From Dysgonomonas sp. Marseille-P4361 (GTDB taxonomy: Bacteria; Bacteroidota; Bacteroidia; Bacteroidales; Dysgonomonadaceae): DNA of 64,000 nt. The stretch lies in assembly GCF_900343125.1 (NCBI RefSeq), contig NZ_OPYL01000003.1, positions 124,001 through 188,000 on the forward strand. The letters are read 5' to 3'. A program made the position numbers and the translations under genes. Below are positions 63,723-64,000 of the stretch, one piece after another. Position 1 is the stretch's first letter; every line of letters begins with the position of its first letter. The notes beneath the pieces were generated by a model, which searched no databases, was not told where the DNA came from, and saw nothing but the letters and a program-made list of their open reading frames with translations.

Positions 63723-63748
63723 CTGTTATGTATAGCTATACATAACAG
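63723..63748. repeat. Perfect 26-bp palindrome upstream of the recombinase trio
   Basis: Half-site CTGTTATGTATAG followed by its exact complement with no spacer. Long perfect palindromes are rare in ordinary intergenic DNA; likely a recombinase binding/crossover site or element end. Confidence 0.7.
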
Positions 63749-63784
63749 CTTCAATAACGACAACTCAAAAGAAGAGGAATAGTT

Positions 63785-63880
63785 ATGATGACGATGATGG
63801 TTATCTCATATATTATCACTTGGATAAGTATAATTTATTCGTTAGTGACTGCTCCGAGTGATGTTGAATTGTATACATAG
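63785..63880 (+). CDS. Possible 31-aa membrane peptide
   Basis: ATG 63785 to TAG 63880: one hydrophobic helix (MMVISYIITWISIIYSLVTA) and a short polar tail. A purine-rich GAAGAGGAATAG precedes the ATG. It could be a real small membrane protein or a chance frame; there is no independent support. Confidence 0.25.
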   Translation: MMTMMVISYIITWISIIYSLVTAPSDVELYT

Positions 63881-63919
63881 AATAACATTTAATCTCTCCA
63901 ATAATTAGATCACTTTGTT

Positions 63920-63959
63920 ATTTGAGAAGTCACAGATTTTTAATCTGGACTTCTCAAAT
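63920..63959. terminator. Strong hairpin, probable terminator
   Basis: ATTTGAGAAGTC-CAGATT arms pair with AATCTG-GACTTCTCAAAT (one bulge each side). It probably serves either the small frame to the left or a gene beyond the window. Confidence 0.6.
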
Positions 63960-64000
63960 ATTTCATATAATTACTTTAACTTTAAACAACGTTTACATAT

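Larger units (their letters stand above)
60311..63748 (-). mobile_element. RIT (recombinase in trio) element
   Basis: Three consecutive tyrosine recombinase genes of 411, 329 and 343 residues, same strand, with an 8-base overlap and a 6-base gap. Size order and tight packing are those of RIT elements (ritA, ritB, ritC), and all three keep the full catalytic set. Outer limits are uncertain: a terminator closes the 3' side and a perfect 26-bp palindrome lies 157 bases upstream of the first gene. Terminal inverted repeats were not found by eye. Confidence 0.7.
63567..64000. other. Region upstream of the recombinase trio, to the window edge
   Basis: 434 bases. Contains a 26-bp palindrome (63723-63748), a possible 31-aa membrane peptide (63785-63880) and a strong hairpin (63920-63959). 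No longer gene is visible; the sequence after 63960 is too short to judge. Confidence 0.4.

Overview
The window is AT-rich, gene-dense chromosomal DNA of a member of the Bacteroidota, most likely Bacteroidales and plausibly Dysgonomonas or a close relative. The evidence is the gene content (TamB with DUF490, a T9SS-plug-like DUF5103 protein, DUF4494, DUF1080, a BT_0820-like HAD phosphatase, GH97, DUF6913 beside dapA, an OxyR with both redox cysteines) and the promoters, which follow the Bacteroidota pattern TTG-N19-21-TAnnTTTG. Genus is an inference; no 16S gene is present.

Layout. 1-33,470 is ordinary core chromosome: end of an outer-membrane barrel gene, SulP transporter, rubrerythrin, FRG + RNase H pair, TetR with its palindromic operator, phospholipase A, AddB-like nuclease, HemG-like oxidase, pheT, DUF3472 protein, pentapeptide-repeat membrane protein, ferredoxin-nitroreductase, yebC, T9SS plug protein, a methyltransferase coupled to tamB, recR-HAD-GNAT-Sua5, DUF1080 lipoprotein, htpG, an ECF sigma factor, DUF4494-yggS-oxyR-Dabb lipoprotein.

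33,504-39,889 is an accessory island in the 3' end of tRNA-Ala(GGC). It is about 6.07 kb and bounded by a 245-bp direct repeat. It carries a large serine integrase, a 55-aa coupled protein, a small serine recombinase broken by an 8-bp tandem duplication, a 0.6-kb segment between 34-bp inverted repeats with outward-facing promoters (candidate invertible switch), a lipocalin-like lipoprotein with an in-frame stop, a NUMOD3-like mini-protein, a rolling-circle-type Rep and a candidate origin. The right repeat copy is a relic of an older, related element at the same site.

39,890-59,912 returns to chromosome: a GH97 gene broken at two homopolymers, tRNA-Arg(ACG), dapA, DUF6913, ligA-galK, two envelope proteins of unknown role, mscL, an M48 protease, a CNNM/CorC protein, a family 9 glycosyltransferase, a SWIM-finger/HEAT-like pair, PepSY-DUF488, and a tight cupin - DUF438/hemerythrin/PAS - DUF1858 operon.

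60,268-63,748 holds three nearly contiguous tyrosine recombinase genes, the signature of a RIT (recombinase-in-trio) element, with a perfect 26-bp palindrome upstream.

The most interesting region is the tRNA-Ala island: integration appears to swap the integrase C-terminal tail, a small recombinase sits next to inverted repeats and promoters it could flip, and that recombinase is itself switched off by a potentially reversible 8-bp duplication.
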